A stretch of DNA of 64,000 nucleotides, from positions 32,974 through 96,973 of the forward strand of contig JBJECE010000036.1 in NCBI GenBank assembly GCA_051870755.1, written 5' to 3'. The notes under the pieces are model-generated. The model ran no database searches and was not told the origin of the DNA. It worked only from the letters and a program-made list of their open reading frames with translations. This stretch comes from W0P28-013 sp051870755. GTDB lineage: Bacteria; Bacteroidota; Bacteroidia; Bacteroidales; Paludibacteraceae. How positions within the stretch are numbered: the stretch's first letter is position 1; each line of letters begins with the position of its first letter. Of the stretch, positions 16,995 to 29,300 are shown in pieces. The position numbers and the translations under genes are program-made.

Positions 16995-17251
16995 ACCGGC
17001 CGCCGGATAACACACAAAGGTGTGAACCATTCTACTCGCATTCACGGGAGCGTAGGATGGAACCCGCGTCATCACATAGAGTTGTTCACACCAGAAACAT
17101 GTAAACAAAAACAATACGTGATGACGGAGCCTGCGCCCCGCGAATGTGCCAATTATCCGACTGATCAAAATCAGTTTCCTACGCTTTTTTTGAATGCGAA
17201 TAATAGTTAATGCTTTTTTATAAAAATATCTGACGCAAAACGCTTTTTACG
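16966..17251 (-). ncRNA. Structured leader RNA or candidate ncRNA upstream of the HTH gene
   Basis: The minus-strand transcript has several perfect long-range pairings. They are 17192-17198 with 17037-17043 and 17178-17184 with 17050-17056 (a two-part closing stem, 7+7 bp), 17118-17126 with 17067-17075 (9 bp), and a local hairpin 17160-17175. In addition 17084-17092 can pair over 9 bp with 17019-17027, crossing the closing stem. That partner can alternatively fold into the hairpin 17011-17024. A terminator-like hairpin (16973-16994) and T6 end the region. A promoter precedes it. This architecture fits a cis-acting switch or an independent small RNA. I could not match it to a known family. A 68-codon reading frame inside it is probably spurious. 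Confidence 0.45.
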
Positions 17252-17257
17252 CCATTG

Positions 17258-17288
17258 CAAAAGTAGTACATTTTTCTTGTTTGGCAAA
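17258..17288 (-). promoter_or_regulatory. Promoter of the structured leader/HTH gene
   Basis: TTTG (17285-17288), a 19-base spacer and TACTTTTG (17258-17265) on the minus strand: a near-ideal Bacteroidota promoter. Its -33 element lies in the T-tract of the preceding terminator. Confidence 0.72.
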
Positions 17289-17322
17289 AAAAACACCATC
17301 GCCCTGAATTTCAGAGCGATGG
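17286..17322 (-). terminator. Rho-independent terminator of the 8607-aa gene
   Basis: CCATCGC (17296-17302) pairs with GCGATGG (17316-17322), and an inner CTGAA/TTCAG stem extends it. On the minus strand it is followed by a run of eight T. Confidence 0.85.
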
Positions 17323-17352
17323 ATGTCTGTTTATGGCAGCAGCGATGCTGCT

Positions 17353-20300
17353 TTAATGTACGATAACTTTCACAATTTCGGAACCGATATGTACCAAATA
17401 TACGCCGGCCACAGGCACACGCACCGTGTAATGGGTGGTGTGTTGTTTGTAGTCGAGCAACTGACCGATAGAGTTGTAAACAAATATATCGGTTTCGCTA
17501 TCGCACTCGACAAAGATGCGGTCGTGCTGCACATAGACGACGCTGCCTGTTGTAACTTCGGTCAGTGCGTCGCTTATCAGGCGGAATTGCGCCACATACC
17601 TGAAGTCGCGCGTTACAACGACAGTTCGCGGATTGTCGTACACGCCATCGCTCCATTGTGCCAATTCGTAACCGGCTTTCGGCGTGGCTTCGAGCGTTAT
17701 CTCGGTATCGGCCAAATAGACACCGCCGCCGGTTACGGTACCGAAGTTGGTATCGTTCGGCAAGGCCGTTATCGTGTAGTAGAACTTGTATGGTTCGAAG
17801 ATGGCCTTCAGCACGGTGTCGCACGCTACGACTACGGTGCGCGGATTGGCGGTCAGACCGTCGCTCCACTTCGTAAATTCGTAACCATTCACGGCTGTGG
17901 CAAGCACTTCGACTGCGGTGCCCTGTTTGTAGATGCCGCCACCGGCGACGTCGCCAAATTCAGGATCGTTGGCCAGCGTTGTCAGCGTGTACGATTTCAG
18001 CGTGTCGATTTCGAAACGCACGGTGTAAACCGATCCGCTGCCTATCGGTACGCACAGCGAGCCGACTTTCACAGCCACCGTTACACTGTCGATTTGCTCT
18101 GTCGCGTAGGTCTGATAACTATTGCCAAGCGTTGCCGTAACCGCATCGGCTGTAGGCACGGCAGTTTGGGCAGTGCCAATCGGCAACAGCACCGTGTAGC
18201 GATAGACATTCGGCACAAAGCCATCGACTTCGACACCGTTCACATACAACATGGCCAGCGCCGTGTTGTTGCAAACCACATCGTCGGAAACGGTATCTTC
18301 GGGATTGACAGGTGCCGTTTCGTGGAATGGGGTCGGACACGATGCCGTAACTTGTCCGTTGCGATGGGTAAGTACCACTTTGTAGATGCCGTCCAATGCG
18401 CCGCTCTTCTCGTGATAGAAGAAGGTGTTGGCACCAACCGGTACGGCATTGCGATACCATTCGAACGAGGCGATGCCCGCAGAATCGACAGCCAACGTCG
18501 CGTAGTCGAGTTTGGTTATCAGGTTCGACTCTTTCAACTCGAACGGCACAGCGTAAGTTACGCTTGCGCAACCCAATGCGTTGTACATCGTTACTTGTAC
18601 ACTATACTGCCCTTCGACAGCCGTACCTACCGGCACGGGGAATGTCAGTTTGTCGCCCAACAACGTCTGTTTGTCTTGGTTTTTGAACCCGACATTCTTG
18701 GCTGCCGCATTGAACGCGAGCGAGTAGGTCGTCGGCGTGCCGGCAGTTATCGTGTAGGCTATCGTTACCAACGAATCGTTGGGACAAACAGGCATCACGT
18801 TGTCAAACTCGACTTCGGGCAGCGACGCTTCGACAACCGTGAATTGCGCGAAAGTAGTAACGCCCGATTTGGTTACATACACATGATATGTACCGGCGGT
18901 CGTTACCGTCAGCGTATCTTTGGTCGAGAGGTCGCTCCATTGGAATTTGTCGCCATATTTGGTCGCCATGCCGGCAGCCCACACTTTGGTCGATCCCGAT
19001 GGACACATCGTCAGATTGCCACCAATGGTCAAGCCTTTGTTATTGACATTCACGGTGTAAACCGCTGTGTACGAACAACCGCCGCCATTGGTGATAGACA
19101 CGGCGTATGTAGTTGTGCGTGTGGGCGTTACCGTTATTTCGGTGGCTTCGTTACCGGCATACACATTGCCAAAGTTGTCGCTCCACGCATAACGCATACC
19201 ATCAATGGCGACCGTTTTCAGCGTAACGCTCGCTCCGGGACATACGCGTACCGTATCGGCCAACTGTTCGGCGCCAACATACGCGTGCATCTCGATAGGA
19301 TCGGGCGTTTGCAGTACGGCCACCACATATTCGGTCGATACAGGGCAAGCCTCTTTGACGTGTTCGGTCGTTTTGTTCACCACTTCCACACGATACGCCT
19401 TGTTTTGCGCATCGGCCGTTGTTACAGTGATGCTGTTCGTGTCGGTAGCCAACAGCACATCGTCGGCATACCAAGCAACGGTGTAGCGGCTATCCAACTG
19501 AATGCTGTCGGTGCTGAGTACTTTGAGCACAACGGCCGAATCGCCCACGCAGACTTCGGCACGCGACCGTGCGTGGTTGCCCGACGGCACAATCACAATG
19601 GCCGGCATCGGCATCGTGTAAATGGTGCGCGCTATCAGACGAACACAGCCGGTGAGGTTGTTTGTAACTGCCAACGTGTAGGTCGATGTATTGGCCGGAC
19701 GCACCCAAACTTCGTCGTCGATGCCGTCGTCATCGTTGGTGATGTCCTCGCCCGTTTGCGAATACCAACGATAGGTAAACAGCGCACGGTCTTCCTGTTT
19801 GGCATATAGGCGAATGAGTTTGTCCTGACAAATGGTATCGTTGATTGCCAACATATTGCCATCGACATCGTAAGCCTCGATAGGCGGTTTGGGCAGAGCG
19901 CATACATGCACCGTAACTTCCAAGCCTTGCGAAATCGATTCGCACAAACCGCGTTTGGTCTTCACCACCACGTTGTAGGTGTAAGTGGTGTCGTTGCGGC
20001 CGTTGGTTGCTGCTTCGGGATAGTCAATCAGCGTCTGTTGGTTGCTGCCGACAGGCTGACCATCGCGGAACCAAGCGTAATCCAAATCGGCCGGGTCGTT
20101 GGCATCGGTCGGTATGACGGTGAGTATGGCCGCATCGCCGGCGCAGAATATCTGTGTCGGGTCGAACGACGAACGCAGTACCACTTCGGGCAGTTTGTTC
20201 ACGTTGATCAATAGGCTATCGACTTTGACACAGCCGGTGGTGTCGTTAACGGCATAACAATAGTAGGTGGTCGTAACCGGCGGACAAGTGCGCAACTCAC

Positions 20301-23300
20301 GTTGTTTGCCTGCGGAAATCAACCGCTTGTCGGCCATCCAGCGATAGGTGTAGCCGTCGGGGTCGGTGCTGTCGAGCACTTCGACACGCAACGTGGTGGA
20401 ATCGCCCACACACAGCACAGAGTCGGAGGCCGATACCTGAATCACCGGCAACGGATGTACATGCACATGGTGATAAACCGTATCGCCCTGACAACCGAAC
20501 TTGTTGTAAGCCAACAGCCAGAACGTGGTATCGACTTCGGGCGCCACTTTGATGACGGCCGCTTGTTGTCCCGTGTTCCACAGGTAACGATAGCCGCCCG
20601 CACCACGTAGCAATATCGAGTCGCCGGCACAAATGGTGTCGTTGGCGGTGATGCTCGCCACAGGCAACGCTACCACATTGATGCGTATCGAATCGATAAC
20701 CGTGCAACCAAGCGCCTCGTTGCCCACTTCTACAACGTAAGTAGTGGTGTCGGTAGGCGTGGCCACGATGGCCGAATCCTCGTCGAGAATGATGTTTTGA
20801 CCCAGCCAATTGTATGTGTAATTATCGGCATGCAGCACATTTTCCAGACGGATGGTGTCGCCATAGCATATCGACATGGCCGACGCGCGAATCTGCACTT
20901 TGGGCAGCGGCACAAATTCGGCCACAAATGCCGTATCGGTGGTTACCGCAAATTTGCGCGGATTCTGCTGCGAATCGGTCGGGTCTATCCGGTTGCAACC
21001 GGACGTGGTATTGCCATCGAGCCAGCGATAGAAGCAATAGCCGGCTGCCGGCACTGCCCTGATGCTGTCGTAGTGATTTTCGGCAAACCAGCCGGAACCG
21101 AGTGTATAACCATGGTCTTGGTTGAACGGCTGTACCGACACACGATAGAAACGCGCATATTCGGCTTCGTAGTCGTGATGCTCGGTAACAGCCACACGAC
21201 GCGGATTCTCCTTGTTGCCGTCCTCCCACTGCACGAAACGATAACTATCGTCGGTGGAGCGTGCCTCGATTTCGATGACAGTACCATACGGATATTCGCC
21301 GGCACCTTTCACCGGTTCGGATACGGCCGGATTGCTGGTGCTGACCGTTATTTTGAACGTATCGATGGCAAAACGCGCTTCGAGCGATATGTTACTTTCA
21401 ACCACCGTATCACGTTCGTATAGATTCGGATAGCCATCGCTCCAACCTACCAAATGGTAGTGCGGATTAGGCTGCGCTTCCAGATGTGCCGGCGTTCTAT
21501 ATTCATATTGTCCGCCACCGATTACTTTGCCCCACAGAGCGTTGTTCGGCATAGCATCGACCGTAAATTTGTGCGGTGCAAAGATGGCATTGATCGTCGT
21601 GTCGCGCGAGATGTAGAATTTGCGCGTATCGCCCGTTACATCGTCGCTCCACTTCACAAAGTCGTAACCATAATACGGATTGGCTTGCAACGTAACCTCT
21701 TCGCCATACAGATACGAGCCTGCACCGGTAACCTCACCCATGAGCGGATCGTTGGCTTCGGAATGAACGGCGAAAGTACTATGTTTGAATACGGCTGTGA
21801 AAACTGTATCGCGATCCAACGTAAATATGCGCGGATTGGTCGTACTACCATCTTCTTTCCACCCAACAAAGTCGTAACCATAATTCGGAACGGCTTTCAC
21901 GGTGCATTTCGATAGGTAATCATACCACCCTTTGCCTTCCACCGTACCCATGTACGACTCTTCGGCAGCCACCGTTATCTGCATCTGCTTGGGTTTGAAT
22001 ACAGCGGTAAACAGCGAATCGCGTGTTACACTTATCGTGCGGGTGAAATACGGATAATTGTCGCTCCACTTCGCAAATTCGTAACCATACTCCGCTGTAG
22101 CCGTCAGCGATACAGGCGTTTGATAAGGATACCTGCCACCGCCCGACACGCTACCCATAAACTCTTTGTCGGCCGCAGTCGAAATTTCAAAGGTGTCGCG
22201 CACAAATATGGCTTTGAATGCGGTATCGCCCTTGAGAATGAAGTTACGCGAAGGTTCTTTGAAGTGTGCCGAGTCGATAGTCAGTGCCGCACCATCTTCC
22301 CAATGGTCGAACAAATAACCATAGTTGGCAGTAGCCTTGATGGTGCGCTCGGTGAGATAGTCGTAGTAACCGGCGCCCTTTACCGTGCCCCATGTCGATT
22401 CGTTGGATGTAATGGTCACTTGGTACAAACTTGGGCGGAAGATGGCTTTGAACGCGGTGTCGCGCGTGATGATGAACGAGCGTTTGGCGCCACCGACTTC
22501 GTCGCTCCACTTCACAAACTCGTAGCCGTTGTTCGGCACTGCCTCTATCGTTACTTCGTGGTCGTGCTGATAGTAGGTGGTGTCTTGTTTTACGCCACCC
22601 ATGTGCGCCATACCATCGGCAGCGGTGGTTTCCACTTTCCAATAATGGTATGTGAATTGCGCCGTAAAGAGTGTGTCTTGCGTCAACTTAAATGTGCGCG
22701 GATTCTGCTCTTTACCTACACCATCGCTCCATTGCACAAAGTCGTAGCCATAATTGGCGGTAGCCTCTACCGATTGCGCCGTTTCGAAATCGTACTTACC
22801 GGCACCGGATACACTACCCATAAAGTCCTTGTCGGCCGCCACGTCTACTTTATATTTGTGTCGTTCGAACATGGCAGTAAAGTGCATATCGCCGGTTACC
22901 TTGAACTTACGCGGATTGTCGGTGTAACTATCCTGCCACCTTATAAAGTCGTAGCCGTAGTTCGGTTTAGCGGTCAGTACCGCATCACCAAGATAAGGAT
23001 ATTTCCCTATGCCATCAATCGTACCCATATAGTCGGGCGACGCATCGGCCGTTACATTGTAATTCTTGTTGGTGAAATAAGCCGTCAGCACCGTATCGCA
23101 TGTCAATGTAAAGTAATACGGATTATCAGAAGTGCCGTCGCTCCAGCCGGAGAATTCGTAGCCATATTCCGGTGTAGCCGTTACCATAATCGGATCGCCA
23201 TACTTGTAGGTATTTGTACCCGTTACCGAACCACGACTCGGGTCTTCGGAATAGACGCTCACCGTCATATCTCTCGGCTTGAAGTAGGCTGTAAAGGTGG

Positions 23301-26300
23301 TATCTCTAACCAACGTTATGATGCGATCTTTACCACCGGTGTTGTCGTTCCAACGGTCGAACTCGTAGCCGTAAGCCGGCACAGCGTGTATCGTAGGACG
23401 ACTGCTAAATTCGTACCGGCCGGCGCCTTCTACCGTACCGCGCGTTACATCGCCACCGACATAAAGCGTTACGTTCATCGAATCTTTGCGGAACAGAGCC
23501 CACAATGTGGTGTCTTGTGTGAGTTCAAACGTATGCTCTTTGGAGGTTTCCACAACATTCACACCATCGTCGCTCCAACCAACAAAAACATAACCCCAAT
23601 TGGATTCGGCAGCAATGTTTACATTGTCGAGATACTCGTACTGACCGGCACCTGTTACGGATTTGGCCATCGTGGCATCCGATTTGAGCGTTACCGACAT
23701 TTTCTTCTTCCTGAAGGTGGCCGTAAATAGGGTGTCGGAACTCAAAATAATTTGACGTTCTTTACCGCCGGTGTAGTCGTTCCAATGGTCGAACTCGTAG
23801 CCGTAGTACGGTTCGGCTTTGATGGTGCATGTCGATCCGTAATCGTAGAATCCGTCGCCGGAAACTGCGCCGCGCGTGCCGCCGTCTTCGGTGTTCAGTT
23901 GAATTTCGAACTGATGTATCTTGAAGATGGCATTCAGCACGGTATCGCCCTGAATATAAAACGTAAACACTTGGTCTGTGCTGACAAAATTGCCGTACTT
24001 ATCCTGCCACTCGACAAAGTCGTAACCATAGTTATCGTAAGCCACCACTTCTACCGGAGTCAAATAGTCGTATTTACCCGTGCCCGAAGTGCGTCCCATG
24101 ATACCATCGGCATTCAGCGACACATTGAATTGTGCTTTTTTGAACACAGCCGTAAAGGTGGTGTCGCGTTCCACAATATATGGACGTTCCTTGCCAAATG
24201 GGGCGTTGTCGCTCCAATGGTCGAATACATAGCCGTATTTGGCCACCGCCACTACCTTTTGTTGCGTTTTGTACGGATATTTGCCATAACCCGTTACCGT
24301 ACCCCATGTTGGTTCCTCGGCTGCGGTAGTTACCTCGAACTCGTGCGGTTTGAACAGCGCCGTGAACGATGTATCGTGCGTGATGTAGAACGAGAATTTC
24401 GGACCGTCTATGCCGGCGGCATCGTCCTCTTTCCAACGATCGAAATCGTAACCATACAACGTATCGGCTTGAACGGTAACCAATTCTTGATATTTGTAAT
24501 CGCCACCACCGGAAACTTTACCCATCGTGCCATCGCAGGTGAGTTTCACCTTCATGGTCTTGCGGCGGAATAGGGCTTGCAATTCGACATTGCCCTGTAT
24601 TTTCACCGTGCGTGTCGGGCGCCAAATATCGGCATCGAGCCAACGCACAAATTCGTAGCCATCATGCGGAATGGCTTCGACAAGCACGTTTTCGCCAAAC
24701 AAATCGGTACCCGTCCCATCGAAATAGCCGACATTCACGTCTGCAATGGTGTCTTCGTTGTAGGCCACGGCAGTAATGGTGTACGGAATTTTCTCGAACC
24801 GAGCCACCAACTCTTTATCTTCTTCGACATGAATCAGATAACGCGCATTGGTTGTTCCATCTGTCCAGCCCATAAATTGGTAACCCGTAGCCGGTATGGC
24901 GGTAACGGCCGTATCGGTTTCGTACGCATACTTACCCACGCCGATGAATGTGCCGGCGCCTTCGGGGTCAGCCTTGGCCGAAATCGTATATTGATGCCGT
25001 TTGAACGACGCATAGAACGTGGTATCCGGTCGCCATGGCGACGACAATGTAATGTTGCGCTTCGGATCAGGCGAACCGGTGCTCCAGCGGTCGAAGTCGT
25101 AGCCCGGCGCCGGAATTGCTGTGAGCGTAAAGGTGGTACCGAAGTCTTTCATACCAAGCGGATCGAAACTACCCAAACCATCTGTAGCCACACCTTTCAC
25201 TTCCACTTGCTTGGCTGCAAACACAGCCGTGTAGGTTTTCTGTTCGGTTACTGTGAACGACAACGGATATTGCGTAGTCGTTACACCCAATTCGTCCTGC
25301 CAATACTTAAACTCGTAACCATCATTCTCCACAACGGTAAACGAAGGCGTCGATTCGAACTCATAACGATCTGTCGTAAAGGCGTTTCCGTGCAGCAGGT
25401 CGTCCGGTTTGACAGTAATCAGATAGGTCTGCTTGCGGAACAACGCCTTGAACGTAGTGTCCGCCGCATTGGTTACCTTGTACAACAATGGATTGGCAAT
25501 AGTCGTCAGACCTTCCCAGCCATAGAACTCGTAACCCGGGAATGGTTCGGGTTTGATGCTGATGGTCGAGTCGTATGGGAATTCGTAATCGCCTATGGCC
25601 GGTGTTACCGAGCCCATCGTTTCGTTATTCACTTGGATGTGTACCGGATAACGCTTCGGCACGAATGTAACCGTAAAGTCGGTGTCTTTGTCAACCGTCA
25701 TGACGTACTGCATAGCCGCAGCGTTGTTGGATTTGTTACTCCATTTTTCGACATCATAACCGGTAGCCGGAACAGCCACAAACTCGTGTGTTTCGCCAAA
25801 GTTGTAGTAACCGGTGGCCGGTGAAATGAGTTCGCCGGCGGCGGTGCGGTAATAGACCTTACCTTGGTCGCTGTTGTAGTTGATTTCGATTTTACGGCGA
25901 TTTGGTTCAAAGATGGCGGTAAATACAGTATCGACAACTGCTTTTACTGTATAATCCATCTCATTATTACTATTACCATTGCTCCATTTACTCCAATGAT
26001 AGCCATATTCTTCGGCGGCTACGAGGTGAATAGTCGTTCCAAACTCGTAATTGTTCGATGGCGGCTGTACGGTACCGCGCGCCGGATCGTTGGGTTCTAT
26101 CGTTACATGATATTCCTTCGGCACAAAGTAGGCCGTAAAGGTTGTATCCGTATCGGTTACCTTATACGAGCGCGGATTGTCGGGAAGGCCGTCCTGCCAA
26201 TGGTCGAACTTGTAGCCGGTGCGTTCTATGGCCTCGACATACACCGTAGAATCGTAAGCCCATTCGCCGGCGCCGATGCAATAGCCATGGTTAGGATCGT

Positions 26301-29300
26301 CCACAGCAGTGCGTACCGGATATTTCTTCGGTTCGAATATGGCGGTAAACGTTACATTATTCGGCACATTCAGCGTATAAGTGCGCGGAGTGACATTGTT
26401 GCCATCGTTCCACTGTTTGAAGTAGTAACCGCGACTTGCCGTGGCTTCCATCGTTACCGGACTCATAAACTCATAGAGACCTGTACCTGTGGTTACACCG
26501 CGATCAGGTTTATTTGGCTCGACAGTTACCGTGTATTTCTTCGGGCCGAACATGGCAACCAGTGTTGTATCACGGTCTTTGTCCAACAAGAATGGCAACG
26601 GGTTGTGTACACCCAAAGCACCATTCGACCACTCTTTTAATTCGTAGCCGTCGTACGCCGTGGCTGTAATGTATGTTGTCGAACCAAAGGCTGCCGATGT
26701 ACTCGTGGGCGATACTGTACCCATGTTGTTGTCGTTCACGGTCGCCGTAATGGTGTGCGGATTGGGCGTGAACGTCGCCAAATAGCGGGAATCGTTGTTG
26801 GCCGGCACCGAAATAAAGCGCGGATTGGCCGTATTACCATCATCCCAAGCGGCAAACGTGTAGCCCGGATTGGCCGTTACATGAACCTCTACAACTTCAC
26901 CATAATTATACTGAGCCGTTCCCGGCGCTACCGAGCCTTTGCCCGATTCGGCTTCGATGGTTACCAAGAATTTCAGCGGCTTGAAGTGGGCAACAAACGC
27001 CGTGTCGTGGGCAGCAACCGTATAGGCCAAATCCTTACCACCAAGCAACTTAGTGCCGTACTTATCTTCCCAATGATCGAAGTCGTAGCCGGCAGCCGGC
27101 AGAGCCGTAATGGTCATCGGCGTGCCAAATGCCACCTTGCCACTGCTCGGTGTTACCGAACCATGCTGCGAATTGGCTACCGACGTAAAGACGTTGTATG
27201 CGATAGGCGCAAATGTAGCCGTGAACGTCGAGTCGGTGGCAGCAACCGTGTAGGTGCGCTCTTTGATATTGACACCATCTTGCCAAGCCACAAACTCGTA
27301 ACCCTCTTTGGGCGTGGCTATCAACTTAACATTGTCGCCAAAGGTGCACAGCGTATCGCTCTGCGGCGATATGGTACCCCAATCGGGATTGTTCACACGC
27401 GGACGCAACGGGAATTGCGATGCCTTGAATATGGCAGTAAACGTGGTGTCCGGCTTAACCGCCTCGACGATATAACTGCGCGGATTGTCGGTCAGGCCGT
27501 CGCTCCACTGTACAAACTCGTAACCGAGTTTGGCTTCCGGTGTCAGCAACAGCGGTTGGCCAAATTCGTAGTAACCTGTCGCCGGTGTTACCGAACCCAT
27601 CTTGTTGTCGTTTGCCTTGGTGCGCACAAGGAATTTATCCGCTTTGAAGTAAGCCGTAAAGGTGGTGTCCAACACGGCCTCGACGGTGTAAGTGCGGGTC
27701 GGGTTGGTTTCGCCATCGCTCCAACCGGCGAAATAGTAACCCGGTTCGGGCGTAGCGGTCATATCTACGGACGACAAATACGGATATTTTGCCTGACCGT
27801 TCGGCGTTACTTTACCTTTGTTGAGGTCTTCGGATTGCACACGCACACGGAATTCATCCGGTTCGAACATCGCTTTGATGATGGTGTCGTCCACCGCCGC
27901 AACACGATATTCGCGCGGATTGGATGGTGAACCATGGTCGCTCCACTCCTTGAAACGATAGCCCGGTTGCGCCGTCGCGGTCAGCGTCAGGAGCGAGTCG
28001 TAACGATAAGTGCCGGTCTGCGGTGTCATGTTACCCATCAACGGGTCGTTGGTGCCGGTGATGACCTTGTACTCGTGCGGTTTGAACGAAGCCGTGAAGG
28101 TTATGTCCGGTTCAACCGCTTTGACGTTGTATGTACGCGGATTGTCGGTGCTACCATCATTCCAACCTGCAAAGTCGTAACCGGTATTCGGATTAGCCGT
28201 GAGTGTAACATCCGACAAATAGTCGTATGTGCCGGATGTGGGTGTCGTCGAGCCCCAACTCGGATTGCCGCTCACCGTTTTGACGGTGTATTTTTTGGGT
28301 ACGAACACAGCCACAAAGGTCGTATCGTTCGCCTTGACGGTGTATTTCCACGTCTCGGCCGTCGAGAGTGTATTGCCGTATTTGTCCTCCCAATGGTCGA
28401 ACTTGTAACCGTCTTTGGCTGTCGGCGTATAGGTAACCTCGGTGCCGAAAGTTTGCATGCCCGTACCCGGCGTTACACTACCCTTAGCTTGGTCGTTTAC
28501 GGTGATGGTAACTTTGATGTCGGCACGCGGTACAAAGTAAGCCTTGAATGAGGTATCGGCTGCTTGCACATGGTACACGAGTGATGGGTCGCGACGGCCA
28601 CCTTCCCAATGGTCGAACGTGTAACCCTCTTCGGCTTTTGGTGTCAGCGTTACGGTGCTCATGTATTCGTATTTGTAGTCGTACGAATCGGGCGTTACCG
28701 CCACATTACCCATATTCAGGTCGTTGCTTTCGCCTTTTACTTCGAATCTGGCTTTTTCGAATATAGCAGTAAAGGTCGTATCGCCCACAGCATCAACAAT
28801 ATAAGTACGCGGATTGACTGTCTTGCCATCGTTCCAGCGTGCAAACTGATAACCCGGATTTGCTGTAGCTTGGATGGAAATTTTGGAGCCATATTCGTGC
28901 ATACCGGTCATTGGGTCGATTTCGCCCATATCCCAATCGTTCACATCGGTGATGACACGATACGACGCTTTGCTGAAATAGGCCGTAAAGAGCGTGTCGT
29001 CCACCGCTTCGACCGTATAGTTGCGTATCGGGTCGGCATTACCATCGCTCCAACCATCGAATTTATAGCCTCGTACGGGGATGGCCTTCAACGTTACGGT
29101 GCTCAAGTAGGGATATCGCGCAGGCGATGCCGGCTCTACACTACCCATGCCGTAGTTGTCCGATTTGGCCGTTACCTTGTAGTCGGCAGGTCCAAACTCG
29201 GCCTTGAACAGCGTGTCGGACAGCGCCTTCACAACATAGCGACGCGGATTGTCGGTACCACCGCCTTGCCACTGCACAAGTTTATAACCTTTTTCAGGTG

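Noticed and set aside
16962..17168. 68-codon minus-strand frame in the structured leader
   Set aside because: The inverted repeats run through it without regard to codons, and its composition is not protein-like. It could still be a leader peptide, but nothing supports that.
16966..17251. Retron, tmRNA, 6S RNA or RNase P RNA
   Set aside because: No reverse transcriptase is near and none of the conserved core motifs I know of these RNAs was found. A 6S-like shape (closing stem with open centre) cannot be ruled out.
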